NCBI GenBank assembly: GCA_048268845.1
Contig: JBLWUQ010000004.1
Coordinates: 124,001 to 188,000, forward strand
Reading direction: 5' to 3'
Origin: Muriiphilus sp048268845
GTDB lineage: Bacteria > Pseudomonadota > Alphaproteobacteria > Rhodobacterales > Rhodobacteraceae
Length of the DNA: 64,000 nucleotides
Part shown: positions 22,675-30,400 of the stretch, one piece after another
Layout: the number at the start of each line of letters is the position of its first letter
Numbering within the stretch: the stretch's first letter is position 1
Notes under the pieces: generated by a model
What the model was told of the DNA's origin: nothing
Databases searched by the model: none
What the model saw: the letters and a program-made list of their open reading frames with translations, nothing else
Made by a program: the position numbers and the translations under genes

Positions 22675-23456
22675 GCGCGAAACTTCGGGTTCTTGATCTT
22701 TTTTCCGGCATTGGCGGCTTCTCTTTAGGTCTAGAGCGCACGGGCGGATTTGAAACCGTGGCGTTCTGCGAAATTGAGCCATTCCCGCGCAGGGTGCTGG
22801 CGAAACATTGGCCGGAGGTGCCTTGCTATGAAGACGTTACCAAACTCACAAGCGACATTCTGGCAGGAGACGGAATTGACAGAGTTGACGTCATCACTGG
22901 CGGATTCCCATGCCAAGACATCAGCACAGCCGGGCGCCGTGCAGGAATGGGCGAAGGCACCAGAAGCGGCCTGTGGTCTGAGATTGTCAGACTTATTGGC
23001 GAGTTACGACCGCGCTACGTCATCGTGGAGAACGTCGCAAACCTGCTTAGTGGCCCAAGTGAGAAACGAGGCGGGTGGTTTGGCAGAATACTTGGGGACT
23101 TGGCCGAGTGCGGGTATAATGCAGAATGGGAAAACATACCGGCGTCGGCCATGGGCGCTCCCCATCGCAGAGAGCGTGTCTGGATTGTTGCCTACCCCGT
23201 CCAAGGGGTGTGCAAGAGCAGCATCCTATCCCATCATTACTATGTGCCGGTCATTCCTGATTGGGAAGGGGCAGGTGAGATCTATTCATTATTTCGCCGC
23301 GGCCGGGGCGGGCCTGTCAACGATCGCAGAAGCCTACGAGATGATGCAGGGTTTCCCGCGCAACTGGACAGACTTGCCGCCTGCGGAAACGCCGTAGTCC
23401 CCCAGATCCCCGAACTGATAGGCCGCGCGATATTGGCGGCGGGGGCAACCCCATGA
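22671..23456 (+). CDS. DNA cytosine-5 methyltransferase, compact
   Basis: 261 aa from the ATG at 22671. Motif I DLFSGIGGFSLG at residues 9-20, motif IV GGFPCQDIS with catalytic Cys81, motif VI ENVANLL, motif VIII APHRRERVWIVAY and motifs IX-X ending ACGNAVVPQIPELIGRAI are all present. Between motifs VIII and IX only about 60 residues remain for target recognition, much shorter than in typical Dcm enzymes, and this part coincides with the best-conserved end of an overlapping frame. It may protect phage DNA from restriction. Confidence 0.88.
   Translation: MSAKLRVLDLFSGIGGFSLGLERTGGFETVAFCEIEPFPRRVLAKHWPEVPCYEDVTKLTSDILAGDGIDRVDVITGGFPCQDISTAGRRAGMGEGTRSGLWSEIVRLIGELRPRYVIVENVANLLSGPSEKRGGWFGRILGDLAECGYNAEWENIPASAMGAPHRRERVWIVAYPVQGVCKSSILSHHYYVPVIPDWEGAGEIYSLFRRGRGGPVNDRRSLRDDAGFPAQLDRLAACGNAVVPQIPELIGRAILAAGATP
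22828..23397 (+). CDS. Overlapping reading frame inside the C5 methyltransferase gene
   Basis: 189 aa in the +1 frame relative to the methyltransferase. The ATG at 22828 has GGAGGT eight bases upstream, a much better ribosome site than expected by chance inside a gene. Segments SSLADSHAKTSAQPG, DRATSSWRTSQTCLV, TWPSAGIMQNGKTYRR, SGLLPTPSKG and MMQGFPRNWTDL match my memory of a recurrent, unassigned phage protein family that travels with C5 methyltransferases. Dual coding is therefore likely; function unknown. Confidence 0.6.
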   Translation: MKTLPNSQATFWQETELTELTSSLADSHAKTSAQPGAVQEWAKAPEAACGLRLSDLLASYDRATSSWRTSQTCLVAQVRNEAGGLAEYLGTWPSAGIMQNGKTYRRRPWALPIAESVSGLLPTPSKGCARAASYPIITMCRSFLIGKGQVRSIHYFAAAGAGLSTIAEAYEMMQGFPRNWTDLPPAETP

Positions 23457-23521
23457 CCCCCGACCGCATCAGAGCCGCGGCGTGGGGCGCCGTGGAGCGC
23501 AACAAACGAAAGGAGCAAGCC

Positions 23522-23641
23522 ATGATGGACTTTGACCCATACGAAAACCACGACGAACAGGACGGGCGGTGGCTTGGCTACGCCATGCTGTTCGCTGGCG
23601 CGGCGCTGCTCGGGCTGGCCGCGTGGGGGTGGTGGGGATGA
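23522..23641 (+). CDS. Small single-span membrane protein
   Basis: 39 aa from the ATG at 23522, chosen because AAAGGAGCAAGCC precedes it; an ATG at 23453 overlapping the methyltransferase stop would add 23 residues. An acidic N-terminus (DFDPYENHDEQDGR) is followed by a membrane span (YAMLFAGAALLGLAAWGWW). The next gene starts by ATGA overlap. Confidence 0.6.
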   Translation: MMDFDPYENHDEQDGRWLGYAMLFAGAALLGLAAWGWWG

Positions 23642-24147
23642 AACTGCGAACCTGGTTCTTCACATGGCTGGCACTCTACATCGCAGCCATTGCCTGCACT
23701 GTCTGGCTATTCACCGTCCCGGCAGAAGGTGGCGCACGGTCGCCTCGGGCGCACGTCACCACGATCCAGAACGCGCGTGGCGGCAACGTGGGCGAATGGA
23801 ACGCCCGCGTCGTTCACGCCATCGCCAGGGGCGAAACCGTCTGCCTGCGGGGCCGGATCGAAAGCGCGGCTACCCTGATGCTGGACCTGCACCGCTTCGG
23901 GCTGCTGGCGATTGATCCTGACGCGATGCTCGGCTTTCACGCTGTCGGCCTGCGCAACGGGTCGGGCTATCACGCTATCGCCGGGAACGAGGCCGCGCAA
24001 ATCCGCACCGCGACGGACGTTTTCAGCCTTGTTTATGGTGCTTATCCGGGCTTGTGGGAGTGGTATGCCGCTGGCCCGATCCTTGACCGCGAAATGAAAC
24101 ATATTGCCGGGCGCTGGTTCAACTCGCTCGGTGTGCCGGAGTGCTGA
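23638..24147 (+). CDS. Exported protein with degenerate ClpP/crotonase-like fold
   Basis: 169 aa from the ATG at 23638. Residues 7-30 form a signal peptide or anchor (FFTWLALYIAAIACTVWLF). The mature part has NARVVHAIARGETVCLRGRIESAATLMLDL and DPDAMLGFHAVGLRNGS. This is like COG3904-type periplasmic proteins whose SACT serine and GFHA motifs recall ClpP; here the serine position reads ESAAT. Catalysis is uncertain. It could act at the envelope in lysogenic conversion or superinfection exclusion (inference). Confidence 0.6.
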   Translation: MKLRTWFFTWLALYIAAIACTVWLFTVPAEGGARSPRAHVTTIQNARGGNVGEWNARVVHAIARGETVCLRGRIESAATLMLDLHRFGLLAIDPDAMLGFHAVGLRNGSGYHAIAGNEAAQIRTATDVFSLVYGAYPGLWEWYAAGPILDREMKHIAGRWFNSLGVPEC

Positions 24148-24617
24148 TGATGGAGAAAGAAAAAGACACCCAATTCAACGCCACCGAGGCCCGCGCGCTG
24201 GTGGAGCGGCTGACTGGATATACGCCGGGGCCGTGGCGCGAATGGGATGGGATGATCCAGAACCAGTCGGATTGGATCGACCAGAATGGCACGCGCCATA
24301 CCGACTGGAATTTTCCGGGGATTATCACGGAGATGCCAAATACATGGGAATCGCGGGCAAATGGATATCTCATCGCCGATGCCCCTGACCTTCACCGCCA
24401 CCTCACCGCCGCGCTGGCCGAGATCGAGCGGCTGCGGGAGGAAAACAGGAAGGCGACGGAGAAAATGGCCGACCTGACAGAAAGCCTTTCCCTCGCCCTG
24501 GCCCAAATTAATCTGCTCAAAAATCAACGCTGCGCCGAATGTGACTGCGAGAGTGGCGGTGCAGATTGCAACTGGATTGTCCCATCGAGGTATTCATCGC
24601 AGGAGACAGACCAATGA
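24147..24617 (+). CDS. Ea22-like phage protein
   Basis: 156 aa from the ATG at 24147 (TGATG with the preceding stop). The TPGPWREWDG motif near residue 25 and the IADAPDLHRHLTAALAEIERLR segment are typical of Ea22-like proteins of temperate phages. A coiled coil (LREENRKATEKMADLTESLSL) follows, with a cysteine cluster CAECDCESGGADC near the C-terminus. Function unknown. Confidence 0.65.
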   Translation: MMEKEKDTQFNATEARALVERLTGYTPGPWREWDGMIQNQSDWIDQNGTRHTDWNFPGIITEMPNTWESRANGYLIADAPDLHRHLTAALAEIERLREENRKATEKMADLTESLSLALAQINLLKNQRCAECDCESGGADCNWIVPSRYSSQETDQ

Positions 24618-24637
24618 CACCTACAAAGGAGCAAAAC

Positions 24638-24940
24638 ATGAAATTCAGAAAGAAGCCGGTGGTGATTGAGGCTTTCCAAATGACCAAGGAACGCCGGATG
24701 GACAATTCCGATTGGCCCCAATGGTTGCACTACGCGTGGAGCATCGGACGCGATGAAGAAGGAGTGCTACAGCGCGCTGACATGACCGCAGACATGCCCG
24801 ACCTGCTCGAAATTGTCACGCTGGAAGGCAAGCACACAGTCTCGTGGGACGACTGGATCATTCGCGGCGTGAAGGGTGAGATTTACCCCTGTAAGCCTGA
24901 CATCTTCGATGCGACGTATGAGGCCGTGGGGACAGACTAA
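24638..24940 (+). CDS. Conserved small phage protein (MKFRKKPVVIEA family)
   Basis: 100 aa from the ATG at 24638, which has AAAGGAG upstream; the frame is open from 24566. The opening KFRKKPVVIEAFQMT and the C-terminal DDWIIRGVKGEIYPCKPDIFDATYEAV match a very common phage family of unknown role (often labelled PGDYG-type). Here the usual GDYV/GEYYP part reads GEIYPCKPD. Confidence 0.8.
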   Translation: MKFRKKPVVIEAFQMTKERRMDNSDWPQWLHYAWSIGRDEEGVLQRADMTADMPDLLEIVTLEGKHTVSWDDWIIRGVKGEIYPCKPDIFDATYEAVGTD

Positions 24941-25221
24941 TGACTCGCGACGACCCACAACGACCTGATCGACACGTCCGCGCCGGACGCCGATTAGCCA
25001 TGCCCGCCCGCCTCGCCATAACCCCGCGCCTGATGCCCGCGCCAGCGGCGGCGGCTTATATCGGGGTATCTGAAACCCGGCTGCGCGAACTCGGCATCCC
25101 GCGCCGGGTGTTGGGCGCGCGGCGGCTTTACGAACGCGCGGATCTTGACGACTATATCGACTCCCTGCCCTATGAGGGTCAGGAGGAATCCAACTCATGC
25201 GACGAGGCTTGGAAAAGGTGA
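24940..25221 (+). CDS. Excisionase-like (AlpA/Xis) DNA-binding protein
   Basis: 93 aa, start overlapping the previous stop (TAATG). After a basic N-terminus, LMPAPAAAAYIGVSETRLRELGIPRRVLGARRLYERADLDDYIDSL is a MerR/AlpA-type winged helix, the fold of many phage excisionases. It overlaps the 5' end of the integrase gene by 25 nt, the usual xis-int order, and probably directs excision. Confidence 0.78.
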   Translation: MTRDDPQRPDRHVRAGRRLAMPARLAITPRLMPAPAAAAYIGVSETRLRELGIPRRVLGARRLYERADLDDYIDSLPYEGQEESNSCDEAWKR

Positions 25222-26261
25222 GCCTGCCCCGCGTTCACCGGGTGCGAAAAAGCGGAAGGGTCCACAAATACCACCGCGTCACCCGCGCCCCGCTGCCGGG
25301 CGGCATCCCCGAGGATCACCCCGATTTTGTCGCAGCATGGGCTGCGGAGGAAGCCAGGGGCTACAAGGCCCGCCCGCGCTCCACCGCTGGCACAGTTGCG
25401 GCGGGCTGCGAGGCGTTCATGGCGTCCCGCGCGTTCCGCGACCTGAGCGACGGCTACCGGCCCGTCATTCGCCGCCACGTCGAGGCAATACGCACGATAG
25501 GCGAGAAAGCAAAACTGTCCGACCTGCGCAATCGCCACGTCACCGCCGATCTAGACCCTCTCAGCCCGTCCGTCGCGCGGTCCCGCCTCAAGGCGTGGCG
25601 AAAACTCGGTGAGTTCTGGGTGGCGCGGGGAATGGTGCAGACCGATCCTTCGGTCACGGTCAAGGCGCGGGCCATGCCAAAGTCGGACGGGTTCAAGGAA
25701 TGGACCCACGACGATCTGGAAAAATACCGGGCGCACTGGCCAATCGGCACGCCGCAAAGGCTGGCCGTGGAGTTGCTGCAATGGACCGGCGCGCGGATTT
25801 CGGATGCCGTCCGGCTCGGGCCGGGCATGGTGCGCGGCGGATTGCTAGAGTTCAAGCAACAGAAAACCGGGGGCGAGGTGTTTGTGCCTTGGACCGTCCC
25901 GGCTGCGGGCCTTGATGCTGATCGGACGGACCTGCTGGCCCTGACCGCTGGAACGCGGCACATGGTCTACCTGACCACGGTTCACGGCAAGCCGCGCTCG
26001 CGCAAGGCCTTCGGGCAGTGGTTTTCAAACTCCGCCAAAGCCGCAGGGTTGCCCGGTCTGACCGCGCACGGGCTGCGCAAATACCGCATGAACCGGCTGG
26101 CCGAACACGGCGCGAGCGTCCACCAGATGCAGACGTGGGTCGGCCACACGACTCTCTCGGAGGTCGAGCATTACACCCGCCGCGCCAGCCGCCGAACGGC
26201 GTTTCAGGGTGCCGAGATTGTAAACCACCCCGGAAGTTTACAAAACGACCGACGCAAGTGA
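25197..26261 (+). CDS. int: Tyrosine-type phage integrase
   Basis: 354 aa with an AGGAGG site before the ATG. A SAM-like core-binding domain covers about residues 55-145. The catalytic domain carries the first Arg in TGARISDAVRLG, the HGLRKYR box (His and second Arg) near 290, WVGHTTLSEVEHY with the active Tyr near 330, and a Lys in FKQQKTGG. It joins phage DNA to the 3' end of the adjacent tRNA gene. Confidence 0.95.
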   Translation: MRRGLEKVSLPRVHRVRKSGRVHKYHRVTRAPLPGGIPEDHPDFVAAWAAEEARGYKARPRSTAGTVAAGCEAFMASRAFRDLSDGYRPVIRRHVEAIRTIGEKAKLSDLRNRHVTADLDPLSPSVARSRLKAWRKLGEFWVARGMVQTDPSVTVKARAMPKSDGFKEWTHDDLEKYRAHWPIGTPQRLAVELLQWTGARISDAVRLGPGMVRGGLLEFKQQKTGGEVFVPWTVPAAGLDADRTDLLALTAGTRHMVYLTTVHGKPRSRKAFGQWFSNSAKAAGLPGLTAHGLRKYRMNRLAEHGASVHQMQTWVGHTTLSEVEHYTRRASRRTAFQGAEIVNHPGSLQNDRRK

Positions 26262-26288
26262 TTGACTTGCAACGGTTATTTCTGGCAG

Positions 26289-26365
26289 TGGTAGGCCCGG
26301 AGGGACTCGAACCCCCAACCAAGGCGTTATGAGCGCCCTGCTCTAACCAGTTGAGCTACAGGCCC
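26289..26365 (-). tRNA. tRNA with CAT anticodon (tRNA-Ile2 or elongator Met), prophage attachment site
   Basis: A 77-nt cloverleaf with encoded CCA: acceptor GGGCCTG pairing with CGGGCCT, D-arm TAGCTCAACTGGTTAGAGC, anticodon loop CTCATAA, T-arm GGGGG-TTCGAGT-CCCTC. The acceptor holds C4-G69 and C5-G68, as in tRNA-Ile2 read by TilS, so isoleucine is favoured over methionine, but not proven. The G1-U72 wobble is unusual. The 3' end abuts the integrase gene, so the phage core sequence probably supplies this end. Confidence 0.93.
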
Positions 26366-26502
26366 ACCTGCGTCTGAATTAGCAGGATCGTCGGGGGGGT
26401 CAATGGGGCGAGGGTCCGATGGGCCGATTGGAAGGGCGCGGCGGGCGTGGACTCGGGGGCCGGGTTGCTCTATCGGAGGCGCGATTGGTTTCGGGGGCGG
26501 AT

Positions 26503-27540
26503 ATGAGCACGGACAAGACCAGAATCACCTATGCCGACGCGGGCGTCGACATCGACGCGGGCAATGCGCTGGTCGAGCGGATCAAGCCCGCCGCCAAGCG
26601 TACCAACCGGCCCGGCGTGATGTCCGGGCTGGGCGGGTTCGGGGCCCTTTTCGACCTCAAGGCGGCGGGCTACACCGACCCGGTTCTGGTCGCCGCGACC
26701 GATGGCGTCGGCACCAAGCTGCGGATTGCCATCGACACCGGTAATGTCGACACCATCGGCATCGACCTTGTCGCCATGTGCGTCAACGACCTGGTGTGCC
26801 AGGGCGCGGAGCCCTTGTTCTTCCTAGACTATTTCGCCACCGGCAAGCTCGACACCGACAGCGCCGCGCGGATCATCGAGGGTATCGCCGAGGGCTGCGT
26901 GCGCTCGGGCTGCGCGCTGATCGGCGGCGAGACCGCCGAGATGCCGGGAATGTATGAGGCGGGTGATTTCGACCTTGCCGGGTTCGCCGTGGGCGCGATG
27001 GCGCGCGGCAGCGCGTTGCCGGCGGGCGTCGCTCCGGGCGATATCCTTCTGGGTCTGGCGTCAGACGGGGTGCATTCCAACGGCTACAGCCTGGTGCGCA
27101 AGCTGGTCGAGGTTTCGGGCCTGGGCTGGGACGACCCCTGCCCGTTCGGCGACGGTTCGCTTGGCGCCGCGCTGCTGACGCCGACGCGGCTTTACGTCAA
27201 GCCGGCACTGGCGGCGATCCGCGCGGGCGGGGTTCATGCGCTGGCGCATATCACCGGCGGCGGGCTGACCGAGAACCTGCCGCGCGTGGTCGAGGGCGCG
27301 GTGGTCGATCTCGACACCTGGGAGATGCCGCCGGTGTTTCGCTGGATGCAGGAGGTCGGCGGGATCGAGACGGGCGAGATGCTCAAGACCTTCAACTGCG
27401 GTATCGGCATGGTGATGGCGGTGGCGGCGGACCGGGCGGGCGCAATCGCCGGGCTTCTGCGCGCCGAGGGTGAGACCGTCCACGCGATCGGCCGGGTGAC
27501 GGCGGGCAGCGGCGTCGCCTTCACCGGGGGCGACATGTGA
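26503..27540 (+). CDS. purM: Phosphoribosylformylglycinamidine cyclo-ligase
   Basis: 345 aa. The start ITYADAGVDIDAGNALVERIKP, the ATDGVGTKL loop, DLVAMCVNDLVCQGAEPLFFLDY, IGGETAEMPGMY and ASDGVHSNGYSLVRK are invariant PurM features; the C-terminal HITGGGLTENLPRV follows. It makes aminoimidazole ribotide from FGAM with ATP in purine synthesis. The ATG at 26503 was chosen by family start; the frame is open to 26419. Overlaps purN by 4 nt. Confidence 0.97.
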   Translation: MSTDKTRITYADAGVDIDAGNALVERIKPAAKRTNRPGVMSGLGGFGALFDLKAAGYTDPVLVAATDGVGTKLRIAIDTGNVDTIGIDLVAMCVNDLVCQGAEPLFFLDYFATGKLDTDSAARIIEGIAEGCVRSGCALIGGETAEMPGMYEAGDFDLAGFAVGAMARGSALPAGVAPGDILLGLASDGVHSNGYSLVRKLVEVSGLGWDDPCPFGDGSLGAALLTPTRLYVKPALAAIRAGGVHALAHITGGGLTENLPRVVEGAVVDLDTWEMPPVFRWMQEVGGIETGEMLKTFNCGIGMVMAVAADRAGAIAGLLRAEGETVHAIGRVTAGSGVAFTGGDM

Positions 27541-28139
27541 CCAGGCGGGTCGCGATCCTGATCTCCGGCTCGGGGTCGAACATGGTGGCGCTGACCCGGA
27601 GCATGACCGGCGATCATCCGGCGCGGCCGGTTCTGGTGGTCGCCAACCGCCCCGAGGCAGGCGGGCTCGACAAGGCCCGCGCGCTGGGCGTGGCGACGGC
27701 GGTGGTCGATCACCGCCCCTTCGGCAAGGATCGGGCCGGGTTCGAGGCGGCGCTGAGCGAAGTGCTCGAGGCTGCGCGGCCCGATATCCTCTGCCTTGCC
27801 GGGTTCATGCGGGTGCTCACGCCGGGCTTCACCACGCGCTGGGCGGGCAGGATGCTGAACATCCACCCGTCGCTCCTGCCGAAATACCCCGGCCTCGACA
27901 CCCATGCGCGCGCCATCGCGGCGGGTGACGCCGAGGCCGGTTGCACCGTGCACGAGGTCACCGACGAACTCGACGGCGGCCCGATCCTGGGCCAGGCGCG
28001 GGTAAGGGTCCTGCCCGGCGACACGCCCGAAACGCTCGCCGCGCGCGTCCTGCCGTGGGAGCATCGGCTCTATCCGGCGGTGCTGCGCCGCTTTGCACAA
28101 GGCGACCGCAGCCCGGTTTTCCTGGCCGAACCCGCGTGA
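27537..28139 (+). CDS. purN: Phosphoribosylglycinamide formyltransferase
   Basis: 200 aa from a GTG that overlaps the purM stop (GTGA). VAILISGSGSNMVAL, LAGFMRVLTPGF, the NIHPSLLPKYPGLDTH motif with catalytic His, and VHEVTDELDGGPIL with the catalytic Asp mark PurN. It transfers a formyl group from 10-formyl-THF to GAR, two steps before PurM. The pair forms a translationally coupled operon. Confidence 0.97.
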   Translation: MTRRVAILISGSGSNMVALTRSMTGDHPARPVLVVANRPEAGGLDKARALGVATAVVDHRPFGKDRAGFEAALSEVLEAARPDILCLAGFMRVLTPGFTTRWAGRMLNIHPSLLPKYPGLDTHARAIAAGDAEAGCTVHEVTDELDGGPILGQARVRVLPGDTPETLAARVLPWEHRLYPAVLRRFAQGDRSPVFLAEPA

Positions 28140-28233
28140 CTGCGCGCGTTTCCGCAGGGGCACTTTTCTTCCCCCGCGATTGCCGGTAAACCCTGCGCCA
28201 CGCATTTCAGGGCAAGAGAACGAAACACACCAT

Positions 28234-29394
28234 ATGAAAACCATCACCACGACCGACGCGCTGGCCGAGTTCTGCGCCGAGGCGGCCGAACATCCCTATG
28301 TCACTGTCGACACCGAGTTTCTGCGTGAACGCACCTATTACTCGATCCTCTGCCTGATCCAGTTGGCCTATCCCGGCAAGGGCGACGAACACGCCGTGCT
28401 GGTCGATCCGATGGCCGACACCCTCACCCTCGACCCGCTTTATGAGCTGTTCCAGAATGAAAGCGTGGTCAAGGTGTTCCACGCCGCGCGCCAGGACATC
28501 GAGATCTTCGCGGTCGATGCCGGGGTCATCCCGAAGCCGCTGTTTGACACCCAGGTTGCGGCGATGGTCTGCGGCCATGGCGATCAGGTCGGATACGAGA
28601 CGCTGGTGCGCAAGGTGGCGAAGGCCAACCTCGACAAGTCATCGCGCTTCACCGACTGGTCGCGCCGCCCCCTGACCGAGGCGCAGATGAAATACGCGCT
28701 GGGTGACGTGACCCACCTGCGCGATATCTACGAGGTGCTGGAGGCCGAGCTTGAACGCAGCGGGCGCGGGCGCTGGCTTGAGGAAGAGCTTGCGGTGCTG
28801 ACCGACCCCGAGACCTACCGCACCCATCCGGACGAGGCCTGGCTTCGGATCAAGACGCGCAGCAGTTCCAGCCGGTTCCTTGCCATCGTCAAGGAGCTTG
28901 CGCGGTTTCGCGAGGGCTATGCCCAGTCGCGCAACATCCCGCGCAGCCGGGTGATGAAGGACGACGCGCTGCTCGAGCTTGCCTCGACCAAGCCCACGGA
29001 CATCACCGACCTTGGCCGCTCGCGCCTGCTGTTGCGCGAGGCGCGGCGCGGCGAGGTGGCCGAGGGTATTCTCACCGCCGTCAAGGTCGGGCTAGAGACG
29101 CCCGAGGAGGCGCTGCCGTCGCTGCCCAAGAACGGCAACGACAAGTTGCAGGTCAACCCGGCACTGGCGGACCTGTTGCGGGTGCTGCTCAAGGCGCGTT
29201 CGGACGAAACCGGCGTGGCGCAGAAGCTGATCGCCTCGGCGTCGGATCTTGACGCGCTGGCCGGCGGGCGGCGCGATCTCGACGTGCTCCGGGGTTGGCG
29301 GGCGGAGGTGTTCGGCAATGACGCCGTGCGGCTCTGCGACGGCGAGATCGGGCTGGCCGCCAAGGGCCAGCGCGTCCGCGTGATCGAGGTTTAA
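28234..29394 (+). CDS. rnd: Ribonuclease D
   Basis: 386 aa. The exonuclease domain shows VTVDTEFLRERTYY (DEDDy motif I), KVFHAARQDIEIF (motif II) and YALGDVTHLRDIYEVL (motif III with Tyr). An HRDC domain (ELARFREGYAQSRNIPRSRVMKDDALLELA) and a second helical repeat follow. It trims tRNA and other RNA 3' ends. The ATG at 28234 lacks a strong ribosome site; the 94-bp gap after purN contains no clear terminator. Confidence 0.95.
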   Translation: MKTITTTDALAEFCAEAAEHPYVTVDTEFLRERTYYSILCLIQLAYPGKGDEHAVLVDPMADTLTLDPLYELFQNESVVKVFHAARQDIEIFAVDAGVIPKPLFDTQVAAMVCGHGDQVGYETLVRKVAKANLDKSSRFTDWSRRPLTEAQMKYALGDVTHLRDIYEVLEAELERSGRGRWLEEELAVLTDPETYRTHPDEAWLRIKTRSSSSRFLAIVKELARFREGYAQSRNIPRSRVMKDDALLELASTKPTDITDLGRSRLLLREARRGEVAEGILTAVKVGLETPEEALPSLPKNGNDKLQVNPALADLLRVLLKARSDETGVAQKLIASASDLDALAGGRRDLDVLRGWRAEVFGNDAVRLCDGEIGLAAKGQRVRVIEV

Positions 29395-29398
29395 CGCC

Positions 29399-29866
29399 TC
29401 AGCGACGGGCGGTCATGCTGTTGGTCTCACCCGTCACCCGGACCGAGCTCACGTCACGCAGCTTGGCGTTCGAGATGAACTGGGCGACATGCACGGTGCG
29501 GGCATAGGGCGCGCCGCTCGGCTGGTTCCAGCGCGGTTCGGCAATCCGGAACACGTAGCTGATCACCCCGTTGACCGGATCGCCGTTGTTCTCGGCAATC
29601 AGTTCGGCATCCCAGTAGCCCACGCGCGGCGGCACGCCGGTGGCATAGACGATCACGCCTGCCGTGGTCTTCTCGATCCTGAGCGCGGTGACCTGCTGCA
29701 CGGGGATTCGGAAATCCTGACTGTCGCGATAGCCGCCCTCGGGCGTCAGGGCGACCTTTTCGGGGCCGCCTCCGCCGAACCAGGTCTTCGGATTGAGGCT
29801 CATGCCGTCGGAACAAGCCGACAGGCCGAGAATGAGGCTGAGTGCGATGAGAATCCGGCCCGTCAT
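29399..29866 (-). CDS. Lipoprotein, unknown
   Basis: 155 aa. ILIALSLILGLSACSDG is a lipoprotein signal with lipobox LSAC. The mature part is beta-rich (QVTALRIEKTTAGVIVYATG, PVNGVISYVFRIAEPRWNQ) and belongs to an alphaproteobacterial lipoprotein group without assigned function. It is convergent with rnd (gap 4 bp) and divergent from sufE. Confidence 0.8.
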   Translation of the reverse strand: MTGRILIALSLILGLSACSDGMSLNPKTWFGGGGPEKVALTPEGGYRDSQDFRIPVQQVTALRIEKTTAGVIVYATGVPPRVGYWDAELIAENNGDPVNGVISYVFRIAEPRWNQPSGAPYARTVHVAQFISNAKLRDVSSVRVTGETNSMTARR

Positions 29867-29989
29867 GTTCTTCCCCCAAGGTCCTGACTTTGACTAGCCC
29901 AAAGCGGAGAGTTTGAAAACCCGCATCGTGGGGGTCTGGACGTTTCAATGCACACATCCTAGGTGGAAAGGACCAGAACGGAGCGGATG

Positions 29990-30400
29990 ATGGCCACCGA
30001 AGCCTTTGAGGACCTTGCCGAGGATTTCGAATTTCTCGACGATTGGGAAGATCGCTATGCCCATGTGATCGAACTGGGCAAGGCGATGGACCCGCTCGAG
30101 GACGCCTTCAAGGTGCCCGCGACCAAGGTCGAGGGCTGCGCCAGCCAGGTCTGGCTCATGCCCGAGATCAAGGACGGCATCTTCCGGTTCCGGGGCGATT
30201 CCGACGCGCTGATCGTGCGCGGCATCGTCGCGGTGCTGACCAAGCTGTATAATGACGTGCCGGTGGACGAGGTGCCGCGGATCGACGCGCAGGCCGAACT
30301 CGGCCGGCTCGGGCTGCACGAACACCTGTCGGCGCAACGCTCCAACGGGCTGCGCGCGATGGTCGAGCGGATCAACAGGCTGGCGCTCGAGGCGGTCTAA
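29990..30400 (+). CDS. sufE: SufE-family sulfur-transfer protein
   Basis: 136 aa from the second ATG of ATGATG, with GGAG six bases before it. FEDLAEDFEFLDDWEDRYAHVIELGK, the active-site VEGCASQVWL (Cys near residue 49), and GIVAVLTKLYNDVPVDEV are SufE signatures. It accepts sulfur from a cysteine desulfurase for Fe-S cluster assembly. Its stop overlaps the convergent permease gene by 4 bp. Confidence 0.95.
   Translation: MATEAFEDLAEDFEFLDDWEDRYAHVIELGKAMDPLEDAFKVPATKVEGCASQVWLMPEIKDGIFRFRGDSDALIVRGIVAVLTKLYNDVPVDEVPRIDAQAELGRLGLHEHLSAQRSNGLRAMVERINRLALEAV

Larger units (their letters stand above)
1..26288. mobile_element. Prophage with P22-like head genes, integrated at a tRNA gene (left end outside window)
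   Basis: Seen: a continuous block of phage genes, from an M15 peptidase and head genes at the left to a tyrosine integrase at 25197-26261 that ends 27 bp from the 3' end of a tRNA gene. The integrase-proximal end is therefore the tRNA 3' end. The other attachment site, the tail genes and possibly lysis genes must lie left of position 1. Layout is temperate: leftward early operon, terminator, leftward late operon, rightward accessory/integration operon. Head genes resemble P22-type podoviruses. No gene in the block shows an obvious disabling frameshift, so it may be inducible (inference). Confidence 0.93.
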
